Part shown: piece by piece, positions 1-11,226 of the stretch
How positions within the stretch are numbered: position 1 is the stretch's first letter
How the letters are laid out: each line of letters opens with the position of its first letter
Source: Chinchilla lanigera
Lineage: Eukaryota > Chordata > Mammalia > Rodentia > Chinchillidae
Reading direction: 5' to 3'
DNA length: 64,000 nucleotides
Assembly (NCBI RefSeq): GCF_000276665.1
Contig: NW_004955438.1
Span: 13,150,556-13,214,555 of the forward strand
Notes under the pieces: generated by a model
Seen by the model: only the letters and a program-made list of their open reading frames with translations
Database searches by the model: none
Told to the model about the DNA's origin: nothing
Translations under genes and position numbers: made by a program

Positions 1-604
1 CTAGCACCCCAGCTTTAATCTCACATGAGAACTGTGTCCTAATGGGTGACAGGGGAACAGTGACCTCAGACAGCACAGCTGTCCCTCAAGCCTGGACCAG
101 CTGGTGGGTTAGAGACTCCCCTACCAGAGAGACAGATGTCTGGTCCCTGTATCACAGCATGGAACCCACCAAGTCTGTTGAGAAGAACTCTAGGAAGTCA
201 TGCACTACCATCTCCCACTGCCCTCGCTGCAGAAAGTAACCCCATGTCCAGCAGATCTAAGACCCAGCACAGACAGTGGCCACTTTCTACTGTTCCCAGC
301 CTCCCTCCTTGGGGGAACAGCATCTGTGGCCACTGTGTGTTTTGGGGACTCCCTCAGTGTCTACCCCAGAGACAAGTCCTCCACTCACTTGTCTCACCAA
401 ATGCTGGAAGCTAAAGGGTTTCTCCACTTCTCCCATTCCCATTCTTGGCTTTGCTAAATAGGTTTAAGAGATGGGAGGAACAGAGGCAGGGAGAGGTGAG
501 ACGTCTTCGCAGCTCCCTGATGAATGGCAAAGTGAATGTGCAACCTCCAGAAAAGCGGGCCACAGCAGACCATGAAGGTGCCATGTGAACAGGTAGGTGC
601 AGCC

Positions 605-988
605 TGGTATGGTTTATATCTAGATGTCCCTGTAAAGCCTCATGAGATCATAGGCAGGACGTGTGGAAAGTGATTGGATTACATTATCATTATAGCTGAC
701 TTGCTATTAGAAGTGTGGGTATAACCTGGAAGGTTCTACCTTCCTTCCTGTCTCTCTCTCTCTCTCTCTCCCTGTCTCTCTCTCTCTCTCTGTCTCTCTC
801 TCTCTCTCTCTGTCTCTCTCTTCCCAGCTTCTGTGCAAAGAGCAGCTGTTGCACCAGCATGCCCTTGTGCCATGCTGTCCTGCCTCACAGCCAGCCAGCT
901 ATGGACTGAATCCTCTATAAACTGAGCAAAAATAAACTCTTCTAGGAGTTGGGTATTGTGTCTCAGTGACAAGGACGTGACTAACACA
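605..988 (+). mobile_element. ERVL-MaLR 5' LTR
   Basis: It begins TGGTATGGTTTATATCTAGA and ends in CTAACACA, the usual MaLR ends. The poly(A) signal region is AAAATAAACTCTTC at about 930. A (TC)n tract at 752-827 lies inside it. The downstream GATTTTGGTACGAGCAG is a typical start of MaLR internal sequence. A partner LTR begins at 2906. Confidence 0.8.
752..827 (+). repeat. (TC)n simple repeat inside the LTR
   Basis: An almost pure TC tract broken by a few TG/CCTG units, hence pyrimidine-rich on the plus strand. It explains the Ser/Leu and Arg/Glu low-complexity open frames on the two strands here. Confidence 0.97.
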
Positions 989-2905
989 GATTTTGGTACG
1001 AGCAGTGGAGTCTTTGCTGCCTGACCATGTGTCAGAGCATTTGGAAATGGAGTTTTAAAAGGTTTGGAGATGGCTGTTGGAGAAGCCACCCTGAAACACT
1101 ATAAGCTAAATCTGAAGGGAGACTCTGGCACTCAGAAGATGAGGAGGCTGCCAGAAATGCAGACGAACGACCAGGCTCAGAGGTTTTAGTTGTGAACAAG
1201 GATTCCATTGGCAGTTGGACTCTAGTGTGTTACTCTGGCAGAGAAGTTATCTACATTTTGCTGATGTCCTAAGACTTTGTAGGAGACTGAGATTAAAGGT
1301 TAATTAATCTGGTCAAGGAAATTCTGAGGCAGCCTAACGTTGAGGGTATAGCATGGATACGGCTTGCTGCTTTTTGTCAGGTTTATACTGAAAATCAGAA
1401 GCAAAAAGCCCATTTAAAAAGTTTTCAGTGGCTGCTGAAAAGATTAGCATTAAAAAGAAACCAAATACTTTATAACAGGACAATAGGAAAGGTGGCTTGA
1501 GGGCATGTGAGGACCCAGGAAGGCCCTCATCCACTGCAGGCTCAAATTGCAAAAGTGAAAGACTTTTCTTTGAGAAGAGAGCTCCGGGGCCCCTTGCTCT
1601 AGAATGGCTGCCTAGGAAATCTGCTGCTTGGGGTCCAGTGCACAGTGCTCAGCCATCCAGCCACTCAGAGGCTTCTGCAGCCACAGTTCAAGGGGGCTCG
1701 GCTACCACTGGAGCTGGCCACAGACCTTGGCGTTATCCATATGGTACTGGTTTTACAGGAATGCAAAACGAAAAGTTGTACTGTCAGGGAAGTTTCCACC
1801 CAGATTTGAGAAGAGGGCCCAGGTGGCCAGGAAGTATGCCTATGAGAGCACGGTGTGCAAAGCCATGAGAATAAAACCAAAAGTGGAGTGGACACCTGTT
1901 GAGGACCATTCTATATAATTGTTGGGGGAAAATCATCCCATCATTAAATCGTGATTAGGGCTTGTCTGAGGCCTGGTGCCTTGCCATATGGGCCAGCTAT
2001 GGTATGCACGGAACATAATTCTATGTGCCTCTGGTCACAGCTGTGATGCCCCAGGGCAAGACTGCTTTCGCTTAAGACATCCTGGTTCCTTGAGAACTCA
2101 GTAGTAATAAAAATAGAGATCCACCTTGGGGAAAGGACAAACTTCTCCTTAATCTGCTATCTCTCCCCACCATCCTCTTCAACACAAAGATCCTAATCAG
2201 CATATGGTCAGTGCTGCCTTCTGAGTCATCCCATAATCCCTCTGATTATTGTATATACCCAATAAACAGTGGCTAGCTCAGAGTGTCTTTGTCTCTGGCC
2301 ATCCTGAGGCACTGACCTCTCAGACCCTCTGTTATTGCATTACTAAATTTCTCTCTGTTTCTTACTTCATCCTTTCACTATACCTCTTATGCAGGCAACT
2401 GAGGATCTTGGCCAGGTCCCCGATAGAGATCCTAGGAATTTGGAGCAGTCAGGAACATGGAATACCTGAGGAAAGCTGTAAGGAGTAAGCAAAACCACCA
2501 CAAGAGAGAAGCCATAACGGGTACCACCACTGGCAATGCCAGAGGGGGAGGGACACCCAAGTTCTTCACAGTTCACATGTCGCCACAGTCTGCCCTGGGC
2601 ACTGGACATGGAACATGGGATTTAAGGTTTGCCCTGCTGGATTTCACTCTTGCTTTAGCCCCATTCCTTCCTAATCTCCTTGGCCTCCCTTTTAGAATGG
2701 AAGTTTATCTTGCACCATGCATGCTTTTTGAAACTCGCAGGGGCTCACACCTAAGAGTCTGCCTTAAGTCTCAGAAGAGACTTTGGAATTGGACTTGGAC
2801 TTTGAGCAATACTGAAACTGTCAAGACTTTGGCATCTCTTACAGTTGGACTAAATCAAGCTGGCGTAAAGAGATGTGTATGAGTCTTCTGAAGGCAAGAA
2901 CAGAC
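989..2905 (+). mobile_element. MaLR internal region, non-coding, with a nested second LTR
   Basis: This joins the 5' LTR to a second LTR start at 2906. It reads like MaLR internal sequence, with phrases such as ACTTTGGCATCTCTTACAG near the 3' end, and has no intact retroviral frame. The segment at about 1920-2456 looks like a different LTR inserted into it. Open frames at 1497-1918 have no recognisable domain. Confidence 0.6.
1920..2456 (+). mobile_element. Probable solo LTR (ERV class I/II type) nested in the MaLR
   Basis: It starts TGTTGGGGGAAAATC. Mid-element it carries a poly(A) signal, ACCCAATAAACAGTGGC at about 2260, followed by a T/C-rich stretch typical of an LTR U5. The end near AGGAACA is a guess, since I could not find matching target duplications. 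The family is not identified. Confidence 0.45.
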
Positions 2906-3000
2906 TGCTATGGTTTATATCTAGGTGTCCTCCTAGAGTCTCATGGATCATAGGTGGGATCTTTAGAAGGGGGCTGGATTATAGCAGCACTATAGCAGAC
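2906..3000 (+). mobile_element. MaLR 3' LTR, truncated
   Basis: TGCTATGGTTTATATCTAGG repeats the start of the LTR at 605, and the next ~90 bases stay similar (TCATGGATCATAGG, GGCTGGATTAT). The rest of the LTR is missing, so the provirus is 3'-truncated. Confidence 0.7.
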
Positions 3001-3067
3001 TGTGAGCAGAGGTTCCTAGAATCACCCAAATTATAAGGACGCCAAGCAAGGAAGCATCTACACATGG

Positions 3068-3119
3068 CATCAGTAATTACGCTGCAAGTATGTACCAGGT
3101 AGAATGCTACGTCCTGAGC
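3068..3119 (+). repeat. 52-bp dispersed duplication, copy 1
   Basis: CATCAGTAATTACGCTGCAA and the 32 bases that follow are repeated at 4112-4163 with one mismatch (C/T at offset 42). This copy runs on into L2-like sequence (to about 3200), so it looks like the source copy. Confidence 0.9.
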
Positions 3120-3549
3120 ATAGCAAATCAGTAAGAAAGAATCCTCCCTCTGGTGGAATCACAGACAAGGAGGAGCATCTGATGATGGTACAGCTCATTC
3201 CACTATATCTCCCACACAATCCTCACCCACTGAGCTATGATGGCATTGAAATATGGCCAACTCTAAATGGGTGAGTATGAGATGGCTTCAGAGATGACGG
3301 GACACAGAGCTTGGAGAAAACTTCTAGGAAGACAAAGGCAGGGTTCTGGTGAAAAGACCAGGGTGGGAATGAGAAGGGGAGCAGGTACAAGTCGGGGTGT
3401 TTTCTAGACATCTGAACATCTTCTCTCTGAGGAAACCTTACCTGGCCAAGGGAGATCCAGTACAGGTAAGAGGGGAAAACAATGAGCACCATGGGCTTTG
3501 GAGCTAAACTCTCCACCAGCACTTATTTCTAAGCAAGCCTATCTGCCAA

Positions 3550-3745
3550 CCTGAACCAGTCTCTGAGGTCAGGTCCTAGCCTGACCTTAGTCTAGCCGCA
3601 GGACCCTAGCCAAGTTTCTCTAACCTCCCCATGCCCCAGTTTCCTCATCTGTAAAGTGGAAAAAACAGTAGAATTTACCTCAAGGGTGGCTGTGAAGACT
3701 GCATGAGATACCCAACGAAGGGCACAGCACCTGGCACAGAGGCAT
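3550..3745 (+). repeat. MIR SINE (old)
   Basis: The MIR core and tail pattern is readable: TTTCCTCATCTGTAAAGTGG, then GCACCTGGCACAGAGG. Confidence 0.75.
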
Positions 3746-4111
3746 CTCAGTATAGCTGACTGACGACCTTCCTAGTGACCTTACCCAGCCTCCCTTCTCT
3801 TAGTGTCCACTCAGCATTTGGAGAAGTAGAGACAAGAAAGCCCCACTATGCTGCTGCCCACAAGAGGTCCTCAGTAACTGAAGGATGCCAGCTCTGAGTC
3901 CCAGTCGGTGAAGCAGAGTGTCCCTCCCAGGGGAAGAGCTCCTAGCTAGTGATGGAGACCACATGTGTGGGTTTAAGGGCGTTTCCAGGCTTTCGCTAGA
4001 GCCCTGGTCATGTCAGACCCCAGGTCACCATGGAAAACTCTGCAGGTCAATTCTGCTGTGTACAAGTGTGCAGGTTGCACAAGGGAAGGTGTGGGCTGGG
4101 GGCATGTCACC

Positions 4112-4163
4112 CATCAGTAATTACGCTGCAAGTATGTACCAGGTAGAATGCTATGTCCTGAGC
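4112..4163 (+). repeat. 52-bp dispersed duplication, copy 2
   Basis: Identical to 3068-3119 except for one base. Sequence on both sides is unrelated to copy 1, so it resembles an inserted fragment rather than part of a longer segmental duplication. Confidence 0.9.
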
Positions 4164-4559
4164 GGTCGCTCAGCCCCAGCCTGGTCTTGCCATGGACGAT
4201 TAAGGGACTGCTCTTCCCTTCTTTCCAAAGTGCCAGAAAGCCAAATATTTAAGTGGAATGAATGGCCTCAACTTTGAAATGTTAACAATTAACTCAAAAG
4301 TGTTGGAAACACTGCACTGGTGAACAAAGCCCATCTCAGGCAGCATGCAGGCCAGTGCAGCACAACTTGTGGGTCAGGGAGACTTTGTACACTGATACTC
4401 GTGGACTCCCTGGTCAGCGCCGGCCCTTGAAAACTCTCTAGAAGCTTGGAGAAAAAGCAGAGCTAGGACCATTGGCTTCTTGAGCTCCTTATATAACTTT
4501 CTGTCTTTGACAGTGTCCACACATTAGGCTGGCTAGCCATGTCGCTGGTATTACACGTC

Positions 4560-4745
4560 ACTTGCAGTCCCCACTCTCCACCGATACTTATTTCTAAGCC
4601 AGCATTTATATCACGCTATTTATGGGGTTTGTTTGAAGTGTTTTCTATACTACCTTATGTAATCCTTATAATCCCCTTAGACCTTGATAAGTGGGGAAAC
4701 TGAGGTACAAGAACTTGCACAAGGTCACACAGCCAGACAGTGAAT
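4560..4745 (-). repeat. MIR SINE (old)
   Basis: Reverse-complement MIR: GTGGGGAAACTGAGG followed by CAAGGTCACACAGCCAG. Confidence 0.75.
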
Positions 4746-5276
4746 GTGATGGGAGCTGGCCCCGCACGGGGAGTTCTGAGTCGGTGCTCATCATCGTCAC
4801 TCTACTCCGCTTCTCACCAGCCACCTAGGTGTCCGCCAGCCACTTCCTGTAGGCAAAAGGACCCTCACCTCTCCCTGAACACATGTGAACCTGCTTGTAT
4901 CTGCAAAAGTCAGAAACTAGACAGAGCTAGGACTCTCAGGAGCCAGCCAGGGTCCCAGGAGCCAAGAGCCACACTCACGGCTAGGGACCCACTGTTTACT
5001 ACAGATCACCCAAGACCAGACCTAGGGTCCAAGTCTCCTGTCTTCTTCGCCCACCTTGCATGGAAGCCATGCACTGAGCTGGCAGAGCCACCTACAGACA
5101 GTCTGCCTGCGCTCTGTTGTCCAGGGCCAATCCAGAGCCTGGAGCTCTGGTGTTCTGCAGACCCCAGCACCACTCACTCCTAACCAGCAAACCGACTCCT
5201 GGTTACAATCCACTGGGCCCCAGGTCAACCCAGTGACTGTAAAATGCCAGATGATGCTTGCACTCATTCCAGAACG

Positions 5277-5278
<2 letters not shown>

Positions 5279-5313
<35 letters not shown>
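5279..5313 (+). repeat. (CA)n microsatellite
   Basis: About 17 uninterrupted CA units. It generates the His-Thr and Cys-Val open frames here, which are not genes. Confidence 0.98.
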
Positions 5314-5315
<2 letters not shown>

Positions 5316-5959
5316 CTCCCAGCAGCCCAAGGCACATGGGAAGATGGGTGAGCAGAAAGAAAAGAGGGCAGCTGCGGCACAGACCCCAGCGCCTCCCACA
5401 GCTTGGACAGATGCGAAGCAGATGCTCTGGGGACCCCGGAGACAGCCTCGAGGACCCTGCCCATTAAGCCGCTCGAGTGCCCTGTCAAGAACAATGGCAT
5501 CTTTTCCCAACCCGCAGGGACATTTAGAAGATTAATTAGATGAGCCCAGCGGTCCTCTAGGCTCCCCAGGGATCTGGGTGAACACATCACGCCTGTCACG
5601 AGCTCTGAAGGATGTGCCTCTGGTCAGGTCTTTGATCGATGCTGCACAGGACAACTGAGTCAGACAGGCCGGGCCACTGCAGCCCCCGCATCTCAGCCTG
5701 ACAGCGCTGACGGCGCACAAGTGGCCAGGGCATCGCTGTTCCAGCCACAGTCAGCCACAACGCGTGGTCTGGCCAGCGGGGTCAGGAGGCAGAGGAGCGG
5801 CTCCGGATGGTCTACTTCTTGCCATGGCCTTAGAAGTCCAGTTCCGAGTGGCCTCCTCCTGGAAGCCCACCTGGCCCTGCTGGCCCATAGTGAGCTGTCT
5901 TGCCTCCAAAAAGGTGTTACCTACTGCTGGCTGTCACCATGTGCTGTCCTGTTTGAGGC

Positions 5960-6110
5960 TAAAACTTTAAAATATCCTTGATTAAGCACTGAGTATGTGC
6001 CAGGCACTATATTAAGTGCTTCACATATATTGCTTGACTCCATCCTCATCACTCTCTGAAGCGGGCATGATTATACCCATTACAGAGGAGGAATTGGCAG
6101 CTTAGTAATA
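5960..6110 (-). repeat. MIR SINE (old)
   Basis: The reverse-complement MIR phrase GTATGTGCCAGGCACTATAT is followed by ATTACAGAGGAGGAA. Confidence 0.8.
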
Positions 6111-6229
6111 ATAACCTGTGTCGAGTAGCAGCATGTCCTGCCTTCCCATTTTCCTTTGCAAGGGACTGCATCTTTTCAAGAGATTATGAGCTCCTTCACG
6201 GCTATAGAGATGTTTACACTTTCTTCTGT

Positions 6230-6450
6230 CCCCTGAATAGGGACCTGTTAACCATCAGAGGAATGTTATCATATTTCAAGCAATTGGCTTTAATTAACCC
6301 AGAGGTGACATTAATGAATAAAAACCTGGTTGGCCAAGAGGGCAGTTGACCATATGATATGAATCCTTGTATGTGCCGTGTAGTAACTTAATTACCAAGA
6401 AAAGCTCCTGGTTACATTGCAGGTTAATTATCAAGAATGTTTACCAAAAT
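6230..6450. promoter_or_regulatory. Candidate intronic regulatory block with three TAATTA cores
   Basis: Repeat-free AT-rich block beside exon 3 with TTAATTA at 6290, 6388 and 6424. The last sits in GGTTAATTATCAAG, which resembles an HNF1-type half-palindrome. TAATTA is the generic homeodomain core. Only the motif clustering is seen; enhancer activity is inferred. Confidence 0.3.
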
Positions 6451-6662
6451 ATTTTCCTTCATCCCCCTTGAGTCATAACTGAAGAACTGAAGCTCTGAGG
6501 AAACAACGTGTTGGGCTTAAAATTACCCAGAACACGTAGTAGGGCTGAGCTGGGAATCGTCAAGTTAATCACCAGCCAAGGGCACAGGGGTCGGGTAGGG
6601 GGCCAGGGAGGCTGTGCTGGTTCCAGAGAAAGTGACCCGAGGGAAAAGCACACAGGCCTCAC

Positions 6663-6831
6663 CTTTGGTAGCGTAGGCTTCAGCGATCATGCGCAACCTG
6701 TATGGAGAGATGGCCGTCAGGGGCAGGTCATCGAGGCCCACCCGGGCATAAATGTTCAGAGCTTCTTTATAATCTCCTTCCACATAATTCAACTTGGCCA
6801 TGATCAGATTGGATTCTTGTAGGAATTCTGA
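6663..6831 (-). CDS. TTC7B: TTC7B coding exon 3 (TPR scaffold of the PI4-kinase IIIα complex)
   Basis: Minus-strand internal exon of 169 nt: 56 codons from SEFLQESN to AEAYATK plus one base of the next codon. The acceptor is a pyrimidine-rich tract ending TTCTAG just above 6831; the donor is AAAG|GTGAGG at 6662-6661. The start phase is 0, matching the phase-0 end of exon 2. The peptide holds a TPR-type helical pair (MAKLNYVEGDYKEALNIYAR, with the Tyr/Gly-Asp-Tyr/Ala-Leu pattern), then a segment containing VGLDDLPL. I recognise this as TTC7B, the brain-enriched paralogue of TTC7A. Known role of the family: TTC7 and FAM126 bridge PI4KA to EFR3 at the plasma membrane, where the complex makes PI4P. 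TTC7A is the alternative, but the exact wording fits TTC7B better. The open frame runs past the donor into intron, which is not coding. Confidence 0.95.
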
Positions 6832-7308
6832 CTAGAAGGAAAAGGAGAAAAAGCATTTTCCTACAATATTGTGCATGATGTTCCCTCAGAACCCGGTATC
6901 TGCTGTCACACAACCCTGTAATGCCTCACAAGAGAAGGTGGACATGAATGCTCCTGGCAGTGTTTTCACAATAGCCAAATGGTCCAAGCAACTATGTATG
7001 GCTATGTAGGATAGCCGTACAATGGAATAACACTCAGTCATAACAAAAGACGGAGTACTAATATATACTACAACATGGAAGAACCCCCAAAACACTCCCA
7101 AGTGAAAAAACTAGTCAGAAAAGGACACAAATTATCTGATCTCGTTTATAAGAAATGGCTGCAACAGTCAAATCTATAGAATCAGAGAGCAGATCAGTGA
7201 GTGCCTAGGGCCAGGGGCTGCAGAAGTGAGAGGTGACTGCTAATGGTTACAAGGTGTCTTTTGGGGATAATGAAAATGTTCTAAAGGTGATTGTGGTGAT
7301 GTTTGTTT

Positions 7309-7426
7309 TTTTGTTTGTTTGTTTGCGGTTTTTTTTGTTTTTTTTTTCTGGTACTGGGAATTGAACTCATGACCTCGTGCTTGCCAGGCAGGCACTGTGC
7401 CGCTGAGCTAAATCCCCAGCCCCCCA
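7309..7426 (-). mobile_element. ID (tRNA-Ala-derived) SINE with target duplication
   Basis: Reverse-complement ID body (GCCGCTGAGCTAAATCCCCA) after a T-rich tail. The 13-bp target duplication TGGTGATGTTTGT is exact at 7296-7308 and 7427-7439, so this is a comparatively young insertion into the older L1. Confidence 0.9.
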
Positions 7427-7468
7427 TGGTGATGTTTGTATAACTTCATAAATATAGTAAAAGCTCCT

Positions 7469-7649
7469 AGCTGGGTGTGATGGTGCATGCCTGTAATCCC
7501 AGCACTCAGGAGGCTGAGGTAGGAGGATTGTTGCAAGTTTGAGGCCAGCCTGGGCTACAAAGTGAGCTCAAGGCCAGCTTGAACTGCAGAGCAAGATCCT
7601 CTCTCAAAAAAGACAAAATATATATTTTATTTTATAATATATATATATT
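7469..7649 (+). mobile_element. B1-like (7SL-derived) SINE with internal duplication
   Basis: It starts GCTGGGTGTGATGGTGCATG, contains CTGTAATCCCAGCACTCAGG, then shows the AAGGCCAGC motif duplicated about 29 bp apart, and ends in an A/TA-rich tail. Target duplication AAAAGCTCCT at 7459-7468 and 7650-7659. Confidence 0.9.
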
Positions 7650-8737
7650 AAAAGCTCCTGAAGTGTACACTTTAAACGGGTGAATTATACAGCAAGCAAC
7701 TTATATCTCAATAACGCTGTTGTGAAAAAACAAAACCAAGCCCTGCATCTCCCCTAGGCTGGGCCAAGGATGGAGGGAATGCTTCCTTTGTAAAACATGA
7801 GCAACGTGAGCACCGGTTGACAAGGGGAAGCTGCCCGACACCCTGCAGGGTCCTGCCCCCAGCACTAGCACATACAGGCTGGAGTCCAAACAACCCAAGG
7901 ACAGGTTTTCGTGGCTACAAAGTCAGGGCTTGCTTCCTTGCCAGGGCAAACCGTTCCCACTGAGCAGCAATTTAAGCTTGGGGAACGAAGGCTATGGACC
8001 AGGGCTCCCTTTCCTAAGGCAGGACTCTGCGGGCTCTGAGACAGCTCACCTTCCTCCTGACCACTCGGTCCACCCCGCCAGCCTCATTCTCCACCCTGCC
8101 CTTCCTCATGCCTCATCGGCTGAAGACAGAAGAGATGACCCAGCCATCTAGACAAGGAAACACACCCACCACCCCGCCTAGGCCTTCTCCTGGGAGTGCA
8201 AGCTACTGAGGCTTCGTGTCTCAGCTTGCGGAAGCGCGCTGAGAAGCTGCACCACTGTGTAACCGGCAGTGAAGTGGGAAACAAGACACAGCAGCCCAGG
8301 CGGAGCAGCCACACAGTCCACAGCGGTCAGCTCCCAGGCATCTCCTGGAAGAGGGCAGCGATGCCAGGCAGTTCTGGAGAGGATGCTCAAAGAGAGTGGA
8401 GCACAGCAAAAAGGGTTGAGGAGTGGCCCAAGGGAGAGGACACTATGCAAGAAATCAGAAAGGTATTTGGAGGCAGAGCAACGAAAGCAGACGAGAGAAA
8501 GGAGAAAAGGAGCTCTGAAAAAAGCACCACAGGACTTCTCCACCACTGAAGGGACAGGCCAGGGTTAGGGCCTTGAAAAGGCTTCTCAGGAGACTGCAAT
8601 GTCCCCCCGCTTCCCGGGGCCCTCCAGCATCTAAGAAGCACTGCTGTAAGCAAGCTGGAGAGAAGGGAAGAACGGGGCTCCGTGCTGAACGGGGATGGAG
8701 CTTCGGTTTGGGAAGATAAAAAGCCCTGAAGATGGAG

Positions 8738-8862
8738 GGTGGGGACGGCTGCACAACAGCGTAAATGAGATTAACACCACTGAGCGGTGCATTGAAGTGG
8801 CAGTTAAAATGGTCAGTTTTATGTTGTGTACCTTTTACAAGAAAAGAGAAAAGTTAAAAAAA
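8738..8862 (+). mobile_element. L1 3' tail fragment
   Basis: The L1 terminal phrases GCACAACAGCGTAAATGAG and AAAATGGTCAGTTTTATG are followed by an A-rich tract. Confidence 0.6.
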
Positions 8863-9379
8863 CAGAAAAGGAAACACTGTCCAGATGGAAAGTCAGCTTG
8901 GAGAAAATGACAAGTCCAGAGGCACAGGATGGAGCCCTGGGAGGGACCTGCTGGGTGAGTCCATCCGCAGCGGCACAGCCAGGAAGCAGCTTAGCCAGGA
9001 CCAATGCCACTCAGCTGCCGGGAGAGGGAGGGAGAAGAGCCCCACACAGAGCCCAGGGCTGCCCTGCTCACGATGAGCAGAGTTTTCAGCCCTGAGTCAG
9101 AAGCCAGACCTCCCTTCTAGGCCGGGGCTCTTTCTGTCACCCTGTGTCGTCAGCTCACTCTGCTCTCCCCAGCCCCAGATCACTTGAGATGGAAGGTCAA
9201 GGAAACAGGAAGCTTCACGTTAGCCAGTGTGAATGGGGCAACACACTTGTGCAAAAGCTGTGCAACTTGGGACATTCTTTATAAAGCGGAGGAAACTAGA
9301 AAACAGCAGCTGGGTAAACCTTAGGTAGACCCAATAAAAGAGCAGCAAGTGACAGACGTCTGGTGTGTTTCAGTTTGAG

Positions 9380-9530
9380 CTTAAAATCACCCTGAGCTAC
9401 ACAGGTCTGCAGCTGAGAAACATGAAGTTCAGAGAGGTAAAGTAACTTGCCAAGACCACATAGCTTATAAAGCCAGAACTGGGGCTCAAATGCCAGAATT
9501 TTAACTTGAAATCCAATGCTCTCACTACCT
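9380..9530 (-). repeat. MIR SINE (old)
   Basis: AGAGAGGTAAAGTAACTTGC with CACATAGCTTATAAAGCCAG is the reverse MIR pattern. Confidence 0.7.
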
Positions 9531-11226
9531 CACTGAGGATGGAGCGCAGAGAATGGTCAAATAAATGACAGTTTTTCAGGATGAAGGTGGGGGGTTAGGA
9601 GTGGGAAAGCTCTGAGCTAGGTGCCAGTCACAGCATCTCTCCTTCCAGGACGGTTGGGTCTGACTGGCCATCACTGTGAGTTGTGGCCACGGAGGGCTCC
9701 TGTCCCTCCCCACCTCCTGCTGACCAAGACCCACCACCAGTGTCACCAGAAGATCCTTGGAGGAGAACGGCTGACATGCAGACAATGGCTCTCAACTCTG
9801 AACCAGTGTGACCCGGCCCTGGAGAAGAAAAAGCAGCAAGGCGAAGACCTAGGTTTTAGGGTCTAAATGTGGCTCAGGGCCTTATAAACACACAGGCTTC
9901 CCTTAAGTCAGCCTCCAGAGCTGTGTTCAGCACAGAAAGACACACAGGACTGTCTTCACAGGAGGCTCTGCCAGGGCTTCCAGAAGCCTGTACCATATAA
10001 CTCACGGCATCAGTACTAGCTCAGTCCAACGGTGCCCAAGCCCTCAGTCACAACACGGCTACAGAGCTGGCCAGAGGAAAGACATCTTAGAATGAAGGCT
10101 CACAGGCACCCCTCCAAAACCCACCCCATTCAAACCTGTAGAAACGAGCCACAGAGAGGGAAGGTACCACCCCAAGGTCATACAGCAAGTTAGGACCAAG
10201 CATGAGTATCCAACACAGATGCAAAATGCAAAGCCAAAGAAAATATGGCTTCAGAGAGGGGAAGGAAATACGCACCAACAGACGAGAGAAAAGGCCACTA
10301 AAGTAGCCCAAGAGGATGCTGGGATGGGAAGAGAAGAAAAATGAAAACCCAGCAATGAAAAAGAAAAAGTCGGAGCTTCAAAAGTTCACCGCAGACTATC
10401 TGTGTGCCATGGAAAACAGACCCTGGGGAAAAGCGGGGGTTCTAGAGAGGATGAGCGGATGGGACTGGGATGCAGTAGCCACCTCAGGGAGAGTGACCTC
10501 AGACCTATGCGGACTAGACTTCAGGGTGGGAAGCGCCCAGAGCCAGGAAGTCAGAGCTAACGGGGCAGGGAGGAGGGACAGACGAGCAACAGGCAAAGGG
10601 GGTGGGACTCACAAGAAGCAAAGAAGGAGAGGACAGAGGCAAAAAGGGAGCTGAGTGCAAACCAGAGCAGAGAGTAGAAGGACAGAGTCTGAGACGTCCC
10701 ATACTGGGAACTAAGATCCCTGCACAGGCAGCAGAAGTTCCTAGCTCCCATCCACACTGAGGCAGAGCCGGGCCTGTTGGCAACAGGATGAAACCCGCAC
10801 AGCTCTGAGCCACAGCACCCTGTTACATTCATGAGCCACGTGATTTCAGAGGAAGCTGCATTTGTGACACTCACATCTAACTTCTCTCTTTTCTAGAAGG
10901 GGCAAAGTAACAGGTTGAGCTCTGGGCCGCACATGAAGCTTTACCTCAAGCACCGCATGAGACCGGTGCTCCTGTCAGGGAGGATGTGTCACTGAGGGCT
11001 GTCATCAGGCAGACCCCACCCGGAAGCCCCTCAGGTAGGCTTGGGGTTGTCACATTAGTTGTGCAGACAGCTGGCCTGCTTCTAAGAGGATGGCCATAGT
11101 CGGGTGTGCAGATGCACCCCAAGCCTGGTCACTTCATCTCTGGGCATCTTTTTCAACCGGACACCATCAAGGAGATGATGACACCCCCCGCTACTGTCCC
11201 CACTTCATCTCAGATGCCGACGGTAC

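Larger units (their letters stand above)
1..6662 (-). other. TTC7B: TTC7B intron 3 (partial, runs off the left edge)
   Basis: This lies 3' of exon 3 on the minus strand, and no further TTC7B exon is seen to the left edge. It contains a MaLR provirus (605-3000), MIR remnants, a (CA)n tract, a 52-bp dispersed duplication (3068/4112) and a repeat-free AT-rich block at about 6230-6450. Segments 1-604, 3745-4110, 4750-5275 and 5320-5955 hold nothing I can assign; their short open frames look random. Confidence 0.85.
6940..7725 (+). mobile_element. L1 3' end, split by two SINEs
   Basis: It opens with the ORF2-end phrase CACAATAGCCAAATGGTCC and closes with the L1 tail motif TATCTCAATAACGCTGTT. SINEs at 7309-7426 and 7469-7649 are nested inside, each with matching target duplications. 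No coding capacity remains. Confidence 0.75.
6832..11226 (-). other. TTC7B: TTC7B intron 2
   Basis: This 4.4-kb intron is bounded by the exon 3 acceptor and the exon 2 donor. The part near exon 3 is an L1 3' end with two SINEs nested in it. A second L1 3' tail (about 8738-8862) and a MIR (about 9380-9530) follow. I see nothing assignable in 7730-8735, 8865-9375 or 9535-11226. Confidence 0.9.

Noticed and set aside
1497..1918. Overlapping plus-strand frames of 96-123 codons
   Set aside because: They lie in MaLR internal sequence and have no recognisable retroviral or cellular domain.
4740..5535. Frames of 147-162 codons around the (CA)n tract
   Set aside because: Overlapping frames on both strands with His-Thr or Cys-Val runs from the microsatellite. 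No splice or homology support.
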